Origin: Parelaphostrongylus tenuis
Lineage: Eukaryota > Nematoda > Chromadorea > Rhabditida > Metastrongylidae
Assembly: GCA_019055375.1 (NCBI GenBank)
Contig: JAHQIW010001891.1
Span: forward strand, 124,001 to 188,000
Reading direction: 5' to 3'
DNA: 64,000 nt
Shown here piece by piece: positions 1 through 10,739 of the stretch. Made by a program: the position numbers and the translations under genes. Numbering within the stretch: the first letter of the stretch is position 1; each line of letters opens with the position of its first letter. The notes beneath the pieces are model-generated. The model saw nothing but the letters and a program-made list of their open reading frames with translations, did not search any database and was not told the DNA's origin.

Positions 1-1539
1 CGCATTAGTGACCGCTTTCTTCTCAGCCATATAGCGATATTAGGACGTTGAAGTAGCTAGCTTGAGTTTTACGTCAGTGACACCTACAAATATTCAACAA
101 AAGTACCAAGTGTTGACGTTTAGTCACTTGATTTTCGTACAGTCACCATTTTTCAAAAGGACACAGAAAACAGCGAACCTCAATACTGCCCACCCAATTT
201 TACAACAGGATCAATAAAAAAAGGTACCACCAATTTCATCAGATCACGTAAACGTTTCACCACCAGCATCCATTTGGGTGGGCAAGACGTGGAGATCTCA
301 CGCTTTTTAACGGATATTTCGAATCTTCTTTCGATTGCTGCTTGACGGTTTTAGGCGGAACTCCTTGCAGTTTTGGGAAAACCCGAGCCCAGGCCTCCGC
401 TGATTGACTGCAAGATAGTGTTGGGGTAGGGAATTGCGTCAGGTTCTTGCCTCTTGATAACCTGCATCACTCACCACAGAGCTACAGCTGTACAGTTTCA
501 CATCAGTCATGGATAGAGTCTTTAAAAAGACAAAAAGGGAACTAACCTGCCCAACTTCACAAAGTATGTCGACATCACTTTGGTAATGGCGCATATATTT
601 TTTTGGCCAATGGAGATGAGTGTTGGAAACCATGGCGAATGATTTGTCTAATATGTTGAACATACAACGAATTTGACCAAAGGAGGCAGCCTACCTAGAC
701 TTGTTCAAATTCTGATGCTGTGGCATCTTCTCAGTTATCATCGGCAAATCACTGATGGATTTTACATTGGCCCTGAAACCGCCCTCGTATCATTGAATTG
801 CTTTAGACATTCTGTAACCTAAAACATATATTGGAAACGTGAAACACTCTATTAAATGACGGTCTGAATAAGGCCGATCTCGTGAGAAACGATAGCGATG
901 TACTTGTAGGAGTGTCGACCCATAGGTCCTCATTTTCGTGCAGACCAAGAGCACCTGAAACTTGGATAACGTAGAGAGAGAACTCGTGCACTGCGACATT
1001 ACATTGCCTGCACGGCCAACTCGTGATGAAGTGGAGTTAGACCATCCAAGCCTTGCTCTTAAACATCAAATAGTTGGGGAAGCTGTGAAGAAAAGATGCG
1101 GAAACGATTCAACATGCTAATACCGAGAAATTGACTACGAGCTTTATCAGCTCCTTCGCCTACTGTAGGATCGTCAGCTCTCTGAGCATCGTGTTTCTCT
1201 TCGACCAAATGACCGAGAAACTGATCACTTTGGAATTTTTACGACCATCAGAACACTGAATACCCCATAAACAACTCATTCTGCATAGGGATTTTGATCA
1301 ATAAATTCGATAACCTATTCCTACAGCACAGCGCTACAGATCTGGAACCATTCGAAGAATATCGCTAAGAGTCAAAGCTTTTCCAGTTATTCGCCTCAGT
1401 CCTTTCGGGACCGCGCACCCGCCCCTTAGCATCTTCAATGCAAAGCGTGGCGACGCAATGAATATAATATTGTTATTTTAATTGCGTTACGGTTGTTATT
1501 TTCCAAGTTGGAGTGACATAAATTTGCATGCAACATAAC
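1..1539. other. Intergenic stretch, no gene recognised
   Basis: No coding region is recognised on either strand; the short open frames, for example 439-663 on the minus strand, have no recognisable motif. Bases about 1225-1375 resemble 32355-32500, so at least this part is repetitive. The RTE element on the minus strand ends just beyond the right edge. Confidence 0.5.
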
Positions 1540-1679
1540 ACAGCAATATCACCTGTATCACCTGTAGTCCCGTTGATCGTCGAGTGACTCGAGCGGGTAC
1601 CATCAACACTTCCACATTTCCCTATCGCGTGCAAGAGTAGCCCAGTGGGTCCTCCTTGCTCTAGGGATTCGCTGATCAT

Positions 1680-3130
1680 CAAAACTTTCTTCTAGATCTT
1701 TCGTGAAGAAATCGGACCAACGTATCAGTGGTCTTCCTGTATAGCGCTTGATATTCTAAGGACTCCATCGGTAACGACTCTCGTCCTTCGGATGTGGTTG
1801 AAGCGCATCACGTGTCCTGCCCACCTCTATTTTCGATATCCTGTCGTGCATGACGGCGTATCTGATTTTCGATCGTTGACGTAGGCCGGAACTTCGGATC
1901 CTTTCTCTCATTTGCGAGCTACGGTCTACTCCTAGCATCGACCTTTCGACTGCGCGTTTAATAACGCCAAGTGATCTTTCATCCTGCTTACGTAGCGATC
2001 AGGTTTCTGCTGCATACGTTAGGGCAGGGATATTTGTCGAGTCGAAAAGGTGGGCATCGGAGTCAGGATGTTCTTTGTCCTCTTCACTACATCTTCGATG
2101 CTCTTAAAAGTTCCCCAAGCCTCTCGTTTCCTACTGCTCAACTCTGGAAGCTAAGTCGTTCATCATGTTGATTTCACGACCTAGATAGACTGTAACTGGA
2201 GCATTCGGAGAACTGTCTTTCCGCTGAGCGTGAATAGGGCATTCAAAACCCATCCGCTCCTCATTAACATCGTTTCCTGTTGGACTTGATTGAAGACCAA
2301 TCTTTTCATAGGCGTTGTCGAAATCGGTCAGCATTTGTTCCGCTTGGCTGATGTTTGCTGTTCATGACAATGATGTCGTCAGCAAAGCGAAGATGGTTTA
2401 ATTGACGAGCCGTCAATTTTCACTCCCATTATCGTGCCCTTCTAATGTTCGCATGACGTTTTGGAGAGTAGCAGTGAAAATTTTGGCAAAATTGTATCTC
2501 CTCGTTCGAACCCCTCTTTCTTACGTCGATGGTGATATTCTTGTAGAATAGAGATATTTTGGTCGTGAAATCTGTTTAAAGCTCACAAAGGATCATTATG
2601 TACCGAGTAGGGACGCCCTGGTTATCCAGAGCCTCTATAACCCTTTCTGTTTCCACTGAATCAAAGGCTTTCTTCAGATCGACGAAAGTGAGACACAGTG
2701 GTTGTTTGTACTCTCGTGAAACTTCAGTGAGTCTTGTAATTGTGTGGATGTGGTCTATGGTACTAAATCCTTTTCGGAACCCTGCTTGTTCGCATGGCTG
2801 TCCTTCATTCCAGTGTTCTGTCAATCCTGTTCAGGATGACTCGAGTGAAGAGTTTATAGACAACGGGCAGCAGGCAGATTGGGCGATAGTTGCCTATGTC
2901 GTGAAGGTCTCCATTCTTGAACGACAATACGGTCTTGCTGGTTTTCCATTGAATGGACCTTGCATTCTGACAGGTAGCGAGTGAAGAGCCGAGCCAGGGT
3001 GTTGTTGAGAACTGGCGGCAGGTTCTTCAGGTGCTCTCCTCTAATCCTGTCTGGACTGGGTGTTGTTCTGTTTTTCACCCACGATATAGCATGTCGGATT
3101 TTGGAAGGAAGGACGGATGGGAACGACATA
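1680..3130 (-). pseudogene. RTE reverse transcriptase and C-terminal region, copy 1
   Basis: Family segments appear in order but in shifting frames: NRTTPSPDRIRGEHLKNLP (about 3080-3020), EQAGFRKGFSTIDHIHT with LCLTFVDLKKAFDSVETE (2824-2640), NHLRFADDI around 2375-2400, SQAEQMLTDFDNAYEKIGL (about 2340-2280) and RSSGLRQRSKIR (about 1890-1860). The palm motif is intact as FADD (codons at 2375-2386), unlike in three other copies here. The domain normally copies the element's RNA at the nicked target. Stops and frameshifts show it is dead. Confidence 0.82.
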
Positions 3131-3639
3131 TTCGTCCTCTTTCAATACTATGTGACGGTAAGAGGACATCGCTAGCGAAGAGATCCGAGTAGTCACTGGT
3201 GGATGATTTTCTCCATTGCCCTTTCTGGAAGCTGTAAGTGTTTCCGTCAGGGCATGGAAGAGCAATCACCTCGGTCCTATAATTGGCGAAGCCTCGCTGG
3301 GCTTTGTGAGTGCTCTCTTAGCATCTGCAGCTTCTGTCATAATTGCTGCTCGTCTCTCTTTAAGGTCTTCTCTTATGGCTTCTCTGCAGCGTTTCGCAAG
3401 TTCGGACGTAAAGTTTTGGTTGCCTGTAATTCGCGGCGATTCCACGTTGACGTATCAGTTCGGGTGTGCTGCGGAAAAAAGCGTCCCTTCGTGATCTTAG
3501 AGCCTCTCGGTTTTTCATTAGCGCTAACGTGAAGATATTCAACGAGCCAATGATATTCTTCGTCGAAGCTGTCGACAACGACATTTTTCCAAGAGCCGAC
3601 TATTGATTTGAATACATACCAGTTTATGGTAGTTCTGGA

Positions 3640-4418
3640 ACTTTATTGTTTGAATTTAGCGTCTTTCCTCCTCTCCTTCCGCAAAAAGTGGAACGCTGCG
3701 CGAAGTGAGCGATGGTCTGATTTCGTGTAGAACTTAGAAACAAAGCGACATCAGTCAGACAAAACCTTCGATTTACTGAAATGTGGTCTATTTTCGTTAT
3801 GGTAGTCTTCATTGAGTGACCCCCACTCCCATCGTTGAGAGTGAGGCTTCTGGAATTGTGAGACATCATTTGATGGCTTTGAGTCGTCATGATAAACTCG
3901 ATAGCCTCTCACCCTGTTCATTCCATTTTAGTCCTGGGTCTCATGTGGCTTGCTTCAAACGTTCTTTTAGGTCCTCGTTTCTCGTTGAAATCCCCGACAA
4001 CGACCTTGAAGGATGTACTATCTTCTCTGAAGTATTTTTCGAGGTCCATATGACACGCTTGGATTTCTTCTTCGTCATAGCTTGATGTTGGTGCGTAAGC
4101 AACAAAGATGGTTATAGCCTTCATTGTAACCCATCATTTCAACAGTAGTTGTCCGATACGGGTTGTTAGTTGTTTGAAAGAATCGATGTTTACGGTCAAA
4201 CTCGATTTGACGAGGACGCCAACTCCACCGACACCTCTGCTATCGCATGTTCCAAGAAACAGTTCTTCTTCACTGTCATGAACGGCGTGAAGAGGATGGT
4301 GCCTTCTCGTCTCAACCAAGCCAGTGACGTCGTATACTATCTTTCTTGTTTGAATCAATAGATCTTCTACAGCGGATTTGTGAGCAAAGGTTCTTGCATT
4401 GTAGGTGCAAATCGTCAT
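3640..4418 (-). pseudogene. RTE endonuclease domain, copy 1
   Basis: The opening 94 codons are uninterrupted (4418-4134), from MTICTYNARTF through LVETRRHHPL to GTCDSRGVGGVGVLVK. These match the exonuclease-endonuclease-phosphatase fold of RTE elements, where TETRR carries the catalytic glutamate region; here the first residue of that motif is V. The frame then shifts: IFVAYAPTSSYDEEEIQ and VVVGDFNEKRGP (the GDFN motif) follow in another frame at 4124-3918, and HISVNRRFCLTDV, the region holding the catalytic histidine, in a third at 3890-3624. In the intact family this domain nicks target DNA to prime reverse transcription. At least two frameshifts make this copy a pseudogene. Confidence 0.8.
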
Positions 4419-4560
4419 TTAAGCCATTTCGATCTTGGCAGCCTAGTTTGACCCTGAGAATTCAGGAGCCTCACTATACTCGACCTACCTAGCAATGCTG
4501 TACCAGGGGCTCTTCCGGGATCATGGGAATGAGACCCATAGTTGCTGCAAGGTATAATGC

Positions 4561-5108
4561 TCTCTGTAGTGTAAGCATTATTCAGAGGTTACAAGCTAAA
4601 CTTTTGCTTTGTGCAAAAATCAGTGTGTCCTGGAGTAAACCACCACATTGCTTGTGTTTCGATTTCACTCTATTCAGCTCATGATAGTAACGTTGAATTA
4701 CACTAGTATGAGGGAGAGCTGTAGATCTGTTCCAAGTTTTGCTGACAACGTGCAAATCCGCTCACTAGAGAATAGCGACATAATGCCGCATTGAGATCCG
4801 AAGAAGATAAATGTTAGGAAATCTAAAGAAAATAGTAAGTGTTGGTATTCACTCATTTCGATATATGTTATCACTGTCTATATTATGAATTTAATAAAAA
4901 GAATTGTAGAACTGTTTACTCGGTAAATGTTATAAATAGTGAATAAATTGTCAAAAGTATTGTTGGATTAAGATAGATAAGATAAAGCCAAAGATTGTCA
5001 TCTGAACAATACCCATAGCAGTCACGTCTTCGAAGAAGAGTTGTAAACTTAAAACTTTCGAAATTTTATTCAAGCACTTGTGATTAATGCTTGCTACTAC
5101 TTGTTAAC
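4561..5108. other. AT-rich spacer, no gene seen
   Basis: Nothing recognisable on either strand. It separates the 5' end of RTE copy 1 from the first mariner-derived foldback element. Confidence 0.5.
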
Positions 5109-5770
5109 ACAAATACTGGGTTGGCAAGAAAATTTGACGACTTTCTCGATTGCTCAGTACTCATGCATTCGGACTCTTTTATACTATTTTTTAGAGCAGC
5201 TTCCTGCGGTCATTTGATGCATAATACTCAAAGATTTGTACCTCTGCTATCCATCGCACTTTGCCTATTTCGTCCTATAGGGACTCATCGGTAGCACACT
5301 CCCTTGGTTCTGTCAATCCCTCGCCGATCGTCGTTATTTTTTACTCGACGTCGATTCTTTTAGAACATAATTCAACGTCAAAGGATCGACGGAACCGAGG
5401 GAGGGTGGTACTGATGACTCTCAATAGGATGAAGTAGGCGCCTATATAGCTTGACACCCATCGGCTCAAAACAATTTCATGTCAAAGATTTTCTGTAACA
5501 TGGAACTGTTCCGAGAGCAGGAACCATTTTAATTCTAGACGAGTATCTTCGACTCCCAGAGCAGCACATGAACCCAAGCGATACTCGTGTAGCATCAAAA
5601 ATCGTTTCTAGTCTCGGGATAAAGCCATCTTTGAGCATATGTATAAGTGTTGAGCATTGAAATCACTTTAGGAAGCTGCTTGAAACGGTAGTAAAAGCAG
5701 ATACCCAAATTCAGAAAGTAATTAACATAAACAAAAATGTTCGCAAAACTTTATGCTAACTCATTATCTC
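5109..5770. mobile_element. Mariner-derived foldback element, copy M1, with a nested MITE
   Basis: The left end reads TGGGTTGGCAAGAAAA at about 5109. The right end, read in reverse complement from about 5770, begins AGCATAAAGTTTTGCG. The two halves are inverted copies of one sequence (TTTTACTACC...AGCAGCTTC...AACACTTATACA). At the centre (about 5530-5610) sits a palindrome that still encodes HEYR on the minus strand, like the start of a mariner DNA-binding domain. It has no transposase of its own. Another small palindromic MITE (about 5245-5455) sits in the left half. Confidence 0.6.
5245..5455. mobile_element. Small palindromic MITE nested in M1
   Basis: The left arm (TTCGTCCTATAGGGACTCAT, about 5267-5320) and right arm (about 5377-5435) are inverted copies, sharing CTCCCTTGGTTC against GAACCGAGGGAG. 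Another copy of the right arm with its flank lies at about 31890-31995, confirming a dispersed family. Confidence 0.55.
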
Positions 5771-6990
5771 GAAGAATGTCACTTAGGGAGGTATGAGTGG
5801 AAACTGGAACTGAATGTTTTGACAAATCCTCCTAAATTTGCCGAATCGCTTTCACAAGTTGACTAATGAGCAATTACCAGTCCTCCTTATATATTTTTTT
5901 TTTGGTTTTGAGATCGATATGTCAGTGATATCTCGGAGGATCGTATTATTTGTAAATTAACGCTAATGACCAACTGCAAGTAAACGAACGAGGTTGTGCA
6001 CATCAAAAAATGGCAATTTTGTAAAAACATGCTTGTACTTTAATCGACGAAGATGCCGACTCTCAAAATCTTTTGCTCTTTGATAAGGCTCATGCTAATG
6101 TAGTTTTCTTTCAGATCAAGTGCGTTTTGTAAGGTAATTGTCCTGCACTACTGTCCCATAACTGCTCACTATCTCCCACTTCTCGAATGGACGGAAAGCT
6201 TTACAGTAACCGTAAACTGTTTCTTACCCCGCTTAGGACCGCTTTGAATTTTCGTATGAGGCAAAATCATTTGTGAGCCACGCATGTCATGTGGTCTGTT
6301 AAAAAAGGGCTCACTTATAGAGTCCGATACACGTTTTTCGACCTTGCAGTCTCATCAGTTCGGCAGTTACCACTTCTAGTTTTTTTGCTAATCTCTGTGG
6401 GTGCCCTTCCCCCACAGTAAGAGTTGGCGACGACGAACGTTTTACACTCTATGTCCGGTGAAATTAACACCGAACGCAGAGTTCTGCACACTCGATTTCA
6501 CGTGGCTAGTATGTTCAATATATCATATCTTTTGTTTCAAGTGTTTTCTTAAGACCAAAGCTCAAATTTCAATATGCCACACAAACAAGCTCGGAAATAA
6601 TTTTGTGGCACATCGAAATTTGAGCTGTGGTCTTAAGAAAACACTCGAAATGAAAGATATGGTAGATTTCGTATGAGTGTTATCAAAATTTTTTAAGGCT
6701 GGCAATGAACTCTTAAGCACCTGCTGTTATTTTAAGGATGACAAAACGACCGATATGATGTGTTCGGCAAGTTTTTACGAATTCTGATGCGTCAGTGCTC
6801 GTCTCCTAGGAGAGGAAATTCGTTCTCCACAAAAGTCTAACCTGAACCATTCATGGCCAGCACTTTCTCTTTTTTGAAAACTCAGTTGTCATTCAATTGC
6901 GTGAGTCTTGACGGTTCCAATACTATGCTAAAATTTTGAAGAGATCCTGCTAGTGAGGTGTGAGTAATTATGCTTCACCTCCAGCGCCTA
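5630..6990. repeat. Left arm of an 800-900 bp inverted repeat
   Basis: Bases 5630-6260 and 6678-6990 are the inverted counterpart of 10725-9825. Examples are ACGACCGATATGATGT (about 6746 and, inverted, about 10040), the CAATTGCGTGAG stretch (6895 region) and the segment around GCTCTTTGATAAGGCTCATG (6075 region). The arm is interrupted by a MITE at 6261-6666. No coding sequence is recognised in either arm. Confidence 0.65.
6261..6666. mobile_element. Palindromic MITE inserted in the inverted-repeat arm, with target duplication
   Basis: It belongs to the family also at 9050-9300, 18165-18605, 47135-47225 and 60990-61515 (shared motif GTCATGTGGTCTG...CCCGATACACG). It is bounded by an exact 11-bp direct repeat, TTTCGTATGAG, at 6250-6260 and 6667-6677. 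The unoccupied counterpart in the other arm (near 10120-10135, minus strand) has one copy, TTTCGTGTGAG. A near-perfect hairpin lies at about 6537-6650. Confidence 0.7.
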
Positions 6991-6999
6991 TTATATATT

Positions 7000-9045
7000 T
7001 CCACCTCTGGCGTGTGCGCATGGACTTTTGCCAAACAAGTCGCTATATAAAGAGCAACGGAGCAACTTTTTTTTAATGCGAAACGTAATTTTCTTCCCTC
7101 TCGTACGAATCGACCGAAATCTTTTTTTCAAAAGACAAAATCAGATATAGAGGCATCAAAAACTGGGCTGTTGAATGACAGAAAGAAGTTTGGTTAAGAA
7201 TAAAGCACGGATGTAAGCTGTGAAAAAAACTCATCAGAGGCGAGATCTGATTTCCTCCTAACTACAGCGGCGCACTATCAAGCGCTTCTGAGAAATGAGG
7301 CCAAATTTAGAAAAAGACGAGATTTGTGCTACTGATTGATTAGTTGTTGTACATAAGAGTTTTGTTTCCAACGAAAAAAGGTCCCTATAGGCTCGTGTGC
7401 TCTAACGAGTACACACAGTTTCTAAAGAGTTTGAAGCAGCAAGAACACTACTTCAATCGCCTAGTTCACTTGCAAGATCTAGCAGTATGACAGCGCTATG
7501 ATGCCACTACCAGTGGAGGATTTACATACCACAAGAAAACACGAATGCAAGAATGCTATGAAGATCGTAACTGCCCATAAAATGACAGGTACCGCCTTGA
7601 AAGTGCTACGAAATCTTCTTTCGAAAGCAGCGGTAGAAAGGAGAACTATACTGCCGATTGCGTCATGCGAAATAGGCCTACAATCCTAAAACCACGAGTG
7701 CATTTAATCCTGGTTTTTTCGAGAACAGGCAAAATTATTTACTTGAGTTGATTGATTTGACAACTTTCACTGGAAACGAATATACACGCTTGGCAAGATT
7801 TCCCTTCACATGAGAATATGTCGGTTTTTTCTGAGTATAACGGGCAAATGAAAATCGACCTCATTCGCTGAGCAAGAATTTTTCATAGGAGTGCTAGCAA
7901 TCATTCAAAAGCATAATTATTGTCTAGAGCCACATATAGTCGGCTTTCCAAAACGCAGTTGATAACGATGCAAAATCCAAATAAAATTATGTTTCACAAA
8001 ACCACGCGTTTTTTTTCCTAATTTATCTTAAATTTCGTTAAGCAGAACATCTTTCTGAGAGTGCTAGTATTCATTCGATAGCACAGGTTTTGAAAAATTC
8101 AAAAAAGTGCTCGCTTTTTGAAAACGCTTTTTTTATTAGCGTTCTAGGGGAAAAAAATTATTTGTGCATCGGATCTTGCTGGACGTAGTTCCTTCTTGCG
8201 AGTGCCAATAAATATTCGGTAGTTATTCGGTAGGTCATGTTCAACAATTCCAACGTTGTGTTTTTTGAGAATACCGTTAGCAGAATAAAAGGATGCAGTT
8301 TTACATTATTGGGACCTTGTTTATCAACCACTCCATAGGTCGGAGGGCGGGAGGGGGTTAGGTGATCAATCGCGTCCAACATATTGTATTCAATTAAGGA
8401 TTTTTTCTACCGGATCAACGAAAACTTTAGATAGCACAATCTAAAAAATGTGGGAAGCAGTGAGAGGTTGGTGCTTACATTATGAATATTATTCTGCTCA
8501 AATTCAAATCACTGGTTGGCAAAATATTTTCCGGCTTTCTTCGTTTTTGTCGACTGCTTTTCATACATTTGAGCTTTGGTTTTTACTACCATGGAAAGTA
8601 GATTCTTGCAGTTATTCTGATATATAACACTTATACATTGTTCAACTCTTGACAACCACATGTACCGTTTTTGGTACATGCCATGCGCCGCATTCGCGCC
8701 GAACCGGCGACGGGTTCATGTCAACGTACTTCTAGGGAAACAGAAATTTTTTTGTTGATTTGAGGTTCTGAGGGCACATTGTCAACATTGTATTATGGAA
8801 TATCACGGAAGAGACTTTAATGAAGAGTTTTTTGGTCGAGAAAACGTCCATCCGCTGGAAGTCATTTGTGGTTCAACAAAGAATCACATCTTTTTGGAAG
8901 GAATAGCACCACTTGTTATATGGTGTTTGCTTTTTTTATTTTTGATCTGTGATGTTGCGTTTACTGATAGCTTGAAAATATCAATCCTCACACTAAGCTT
9001 GATTTGTTGAACAACTTTCGCACCACATTCTCCTAAAAAAAACCT
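7000..9045. repeat. Long direct repeat unit A
   Basis: This matches unit B (10740-13275) in the same orientation over its whole length. Shared landmarks are AGTCGCTAT...AAGAGCAACGG (about 7040 and 10780), CAGTGGAGGATTTACATAC (about 7510 and 11250), TTCATAGGAGTG (about 7885 and 11500), GATCAATCGCG (about 8362 and 11970) and GATATATAACACTTATACAT (about 8620 and 12840). Both carry half a foldback element (7740-8410) and a mariner-type left end (about 8505-8650). No long open frame survives. It looks like a segment duplicated with the flanking inverted repeat. Confidence 0.65.
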
Positions 9046-9049
9046 TTAG

Positions 9050-9300
9050 TTTCGGCCTTACAGTCTCGTCGGTCGGGCAGAACCCGTCGTCTTTCATGCT
9101 TTTTATAAGCCGGCCCTCTCGGAAGCCCTACTCTCCCTATAGAGAGGTATTGAAGACGAGCGCTCTACACTGTAAGTCAAGTGAAATTATCACCGACTTA
9201 CAGTGTTCTTACAGTGTTCTATACTCTATTGCTCTTTCTATGTTTTTATAATATACCTACATTCTAGTGTTTTTACTAGAACCACGCTCAAGTTTCAATG
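9050..9300. mobile_element. Partial palindromic MITE
   Basis: The segment carries the family landmarks GTCGGGCAGAACCCGTCGTC, CTATAGAGAGGT and the stretch ending in ACCACGCTCAAGTTTCAATG, also found at 18300 and 61080. It is truncated compared with the 18165-18605 copy. Confidence 0.6.
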
Positions 9301-9560
9301 ACTTTCGCGCTTTTTTTTTGATACTTTTCATGCATTTAGATTTTTTTACTATCGTTTAGAGAGCTTCTTGTCGTTATTTTGGTATATAACACTCAAAGAT
9401 TTGTTTCAAGTTGGGAATGTTCTGTGAGCGAAAACCACTGCTGATGCCACACGAGTATCGCTGAGTCCCAAAGCAGCACATGAACCCACACGATACTCGT
9501 GTAGCATCGAAAATCGTTTCTGGTCTCGGGATAAATCCGTCTCTGGGCATGAGATTAAGT
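9300..9560. mobile_element. Mariner-derived foldback remnant, copy M2
   Basis: The left half resembles M1 (CATGCATTTAG, AGAGAGCTTCTTG, GTATATAACACTC). The centre (about 9450-9525) is an imperfect palindrome around CACACGAGTATCGC and GCGATACTCGTG-like sequence. Read on the minus strand, it encodes MLHEYRVGSCAA, resembling a mariner N-terminal helix. The right end is missing. Confidence 0.55.
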
Positions 9561-9824
9561 TTGTTTAGAAAAAAATTTCTGGTTCCTTCAAATGAATTTC
9601 TGCATCACAGTTTACTCCACACGCTCAAATACTTTCGATTCACGTACACCCTAGAGTGACACTTTAGCTTCTTTATGTTGTAACAGTGCTCTATGGGAAC
9701 GTTGTCAAGAACAGAACCTGGTCTTAGAACCTCAAGAAAAAACTATGTCATCAAATCACTTTTGAAAGTAGGGGAAAAGTTCAAACACAAGCACCAGCCG
9801 TGCATATAATGATCTCTGATCGTG
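9561..9824. other. Spacer, no feature seen
   Basis: Nothing recognised between the M2 remnant and the right arm of the inverted repeat. Confidence 0.4.
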
Positions 9825-10725
9825 AAGCAGAATTACTCACACCGCGCTGACAAAACCTTTTTGAAAATCGAGTATAGTGTTGCAACCGTCGAGGCTCACG
9901 CAATTGAATGACTACTGAATTTTCAGAAAAAAAGATAAAGTGTTGGTCCTGAATGGCCCAGGGTACAATTACTTGAGAACAAATTCCCTATCTAAGAAGC
10001 CGTGCACTAGTACATCAGAAAATGTAAAAACTTCTCAAGTACATCATATCGGTCGTTTGCGCACCTGAAAATGGCAGCAAGTGTTTGAGAGTCAGTTCAT
10101 TGCCGGCCTTCGCAAAATTTGTTAACCCTCACACGAAAATTGGAAAGCGGACGTAAAAGGACAAGGATCGTGCACGATTGCTGTAAAGCTTTCCGTCCAC
10201 TATAGAAATTTAAGATACTGAGCGGTTTTGGGGCAGTGGTGCAGGACGATTACCGTATAAAACACACTCGGTCAGAAAGGTAATTACGTTAGCATGAACC
10301 TTATTAAAGAGCAAAAGATTTTGCTAGTCGCCATCTTCGCCGATTTACGTACAAACATGTTTTTAGAAAATTACCATATTCAAATGTGCACAACTGGGTT
10401 CGTCTACTTACAGTTGGCCATTAGCGTTTATTTACAAATAATGCGATCCTTTGAGATATCACTGGCGTAGCGATCCAAAAATGAAAAGAAAAATATGTAA
10501 AAAGGACTGATTAGTGTCCATTGATCAACTAGTTAAACCGACTTGGCAAGTTTAGAAAGTTTGCCAGAGCACTCAGTTTCAGCTTCCACTCATACCGCCC
10601 TAAGTGACTTTTCCGAACTTTTTCGTTTCTGTTGATTAGTTTTCAAACATTTGAGTATATGTTATTACTACCGTTTGCAACAGAATCTTGGAGTGATTTT
10701 AATACTTAGCTTTATACATTTTTCC
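9825..10725. repeat. Right arm of the 800-900 bp inverted repeat
   Basis: This is the inverted copy of 5630-6990 without the MITE. Near 10120-10135 it preserves the pre-insertion sequence of the site where the other arm has the MITE. Its last 100 bases (10625-10725) are the right end of a mariner-derived foldback element, as in M1, so that element end is part of the duplicated block. Confidence 0.65.
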
Positions 10726-10739
10726 TCATTAAGTACGTG

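Larger units (their letters stand above)
1540..4560 (-). mobile_element. RTE-type non-LTR retrotransposon, copy 1, nearly full length, decayed
   Basis: This is the most complete RTE-like element in the window, read from about 4560 down to 1540. An AP-endonuclease-like region lies at the 5' end (4420-3640), followed by a linker and reverse transcriptase (about 3130-2180), then the C-terminal region (2180-1680). The 3' end is a short unit containing GATACAGGTGATA, also seen at the ends of the copies near 51480 and 56090. There is no LTR and no long poly(A). The order EN then RT with no separate first ORF fits the RTE clade. Several frameshifts and stops break the reading frame, so it should not move by itself. 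A pre-EN leader appears to run from 4435 to 4560. Confidence 0.85.

Noticed and set aside
2598..3532. Several plus-strand open frames
   Set aside because: They lie opposite the decayed RTE coding sequence on the minus strand and are shadows of it.
6401..6676. Open frame sharing a peptide with 61060-61482 (RRRTF, TLC, PN, E)
   Set aside because: Both frames lie in the palindromic MITE, so the shared residues follow from shared DNA; no codon-level constraint is apparent.
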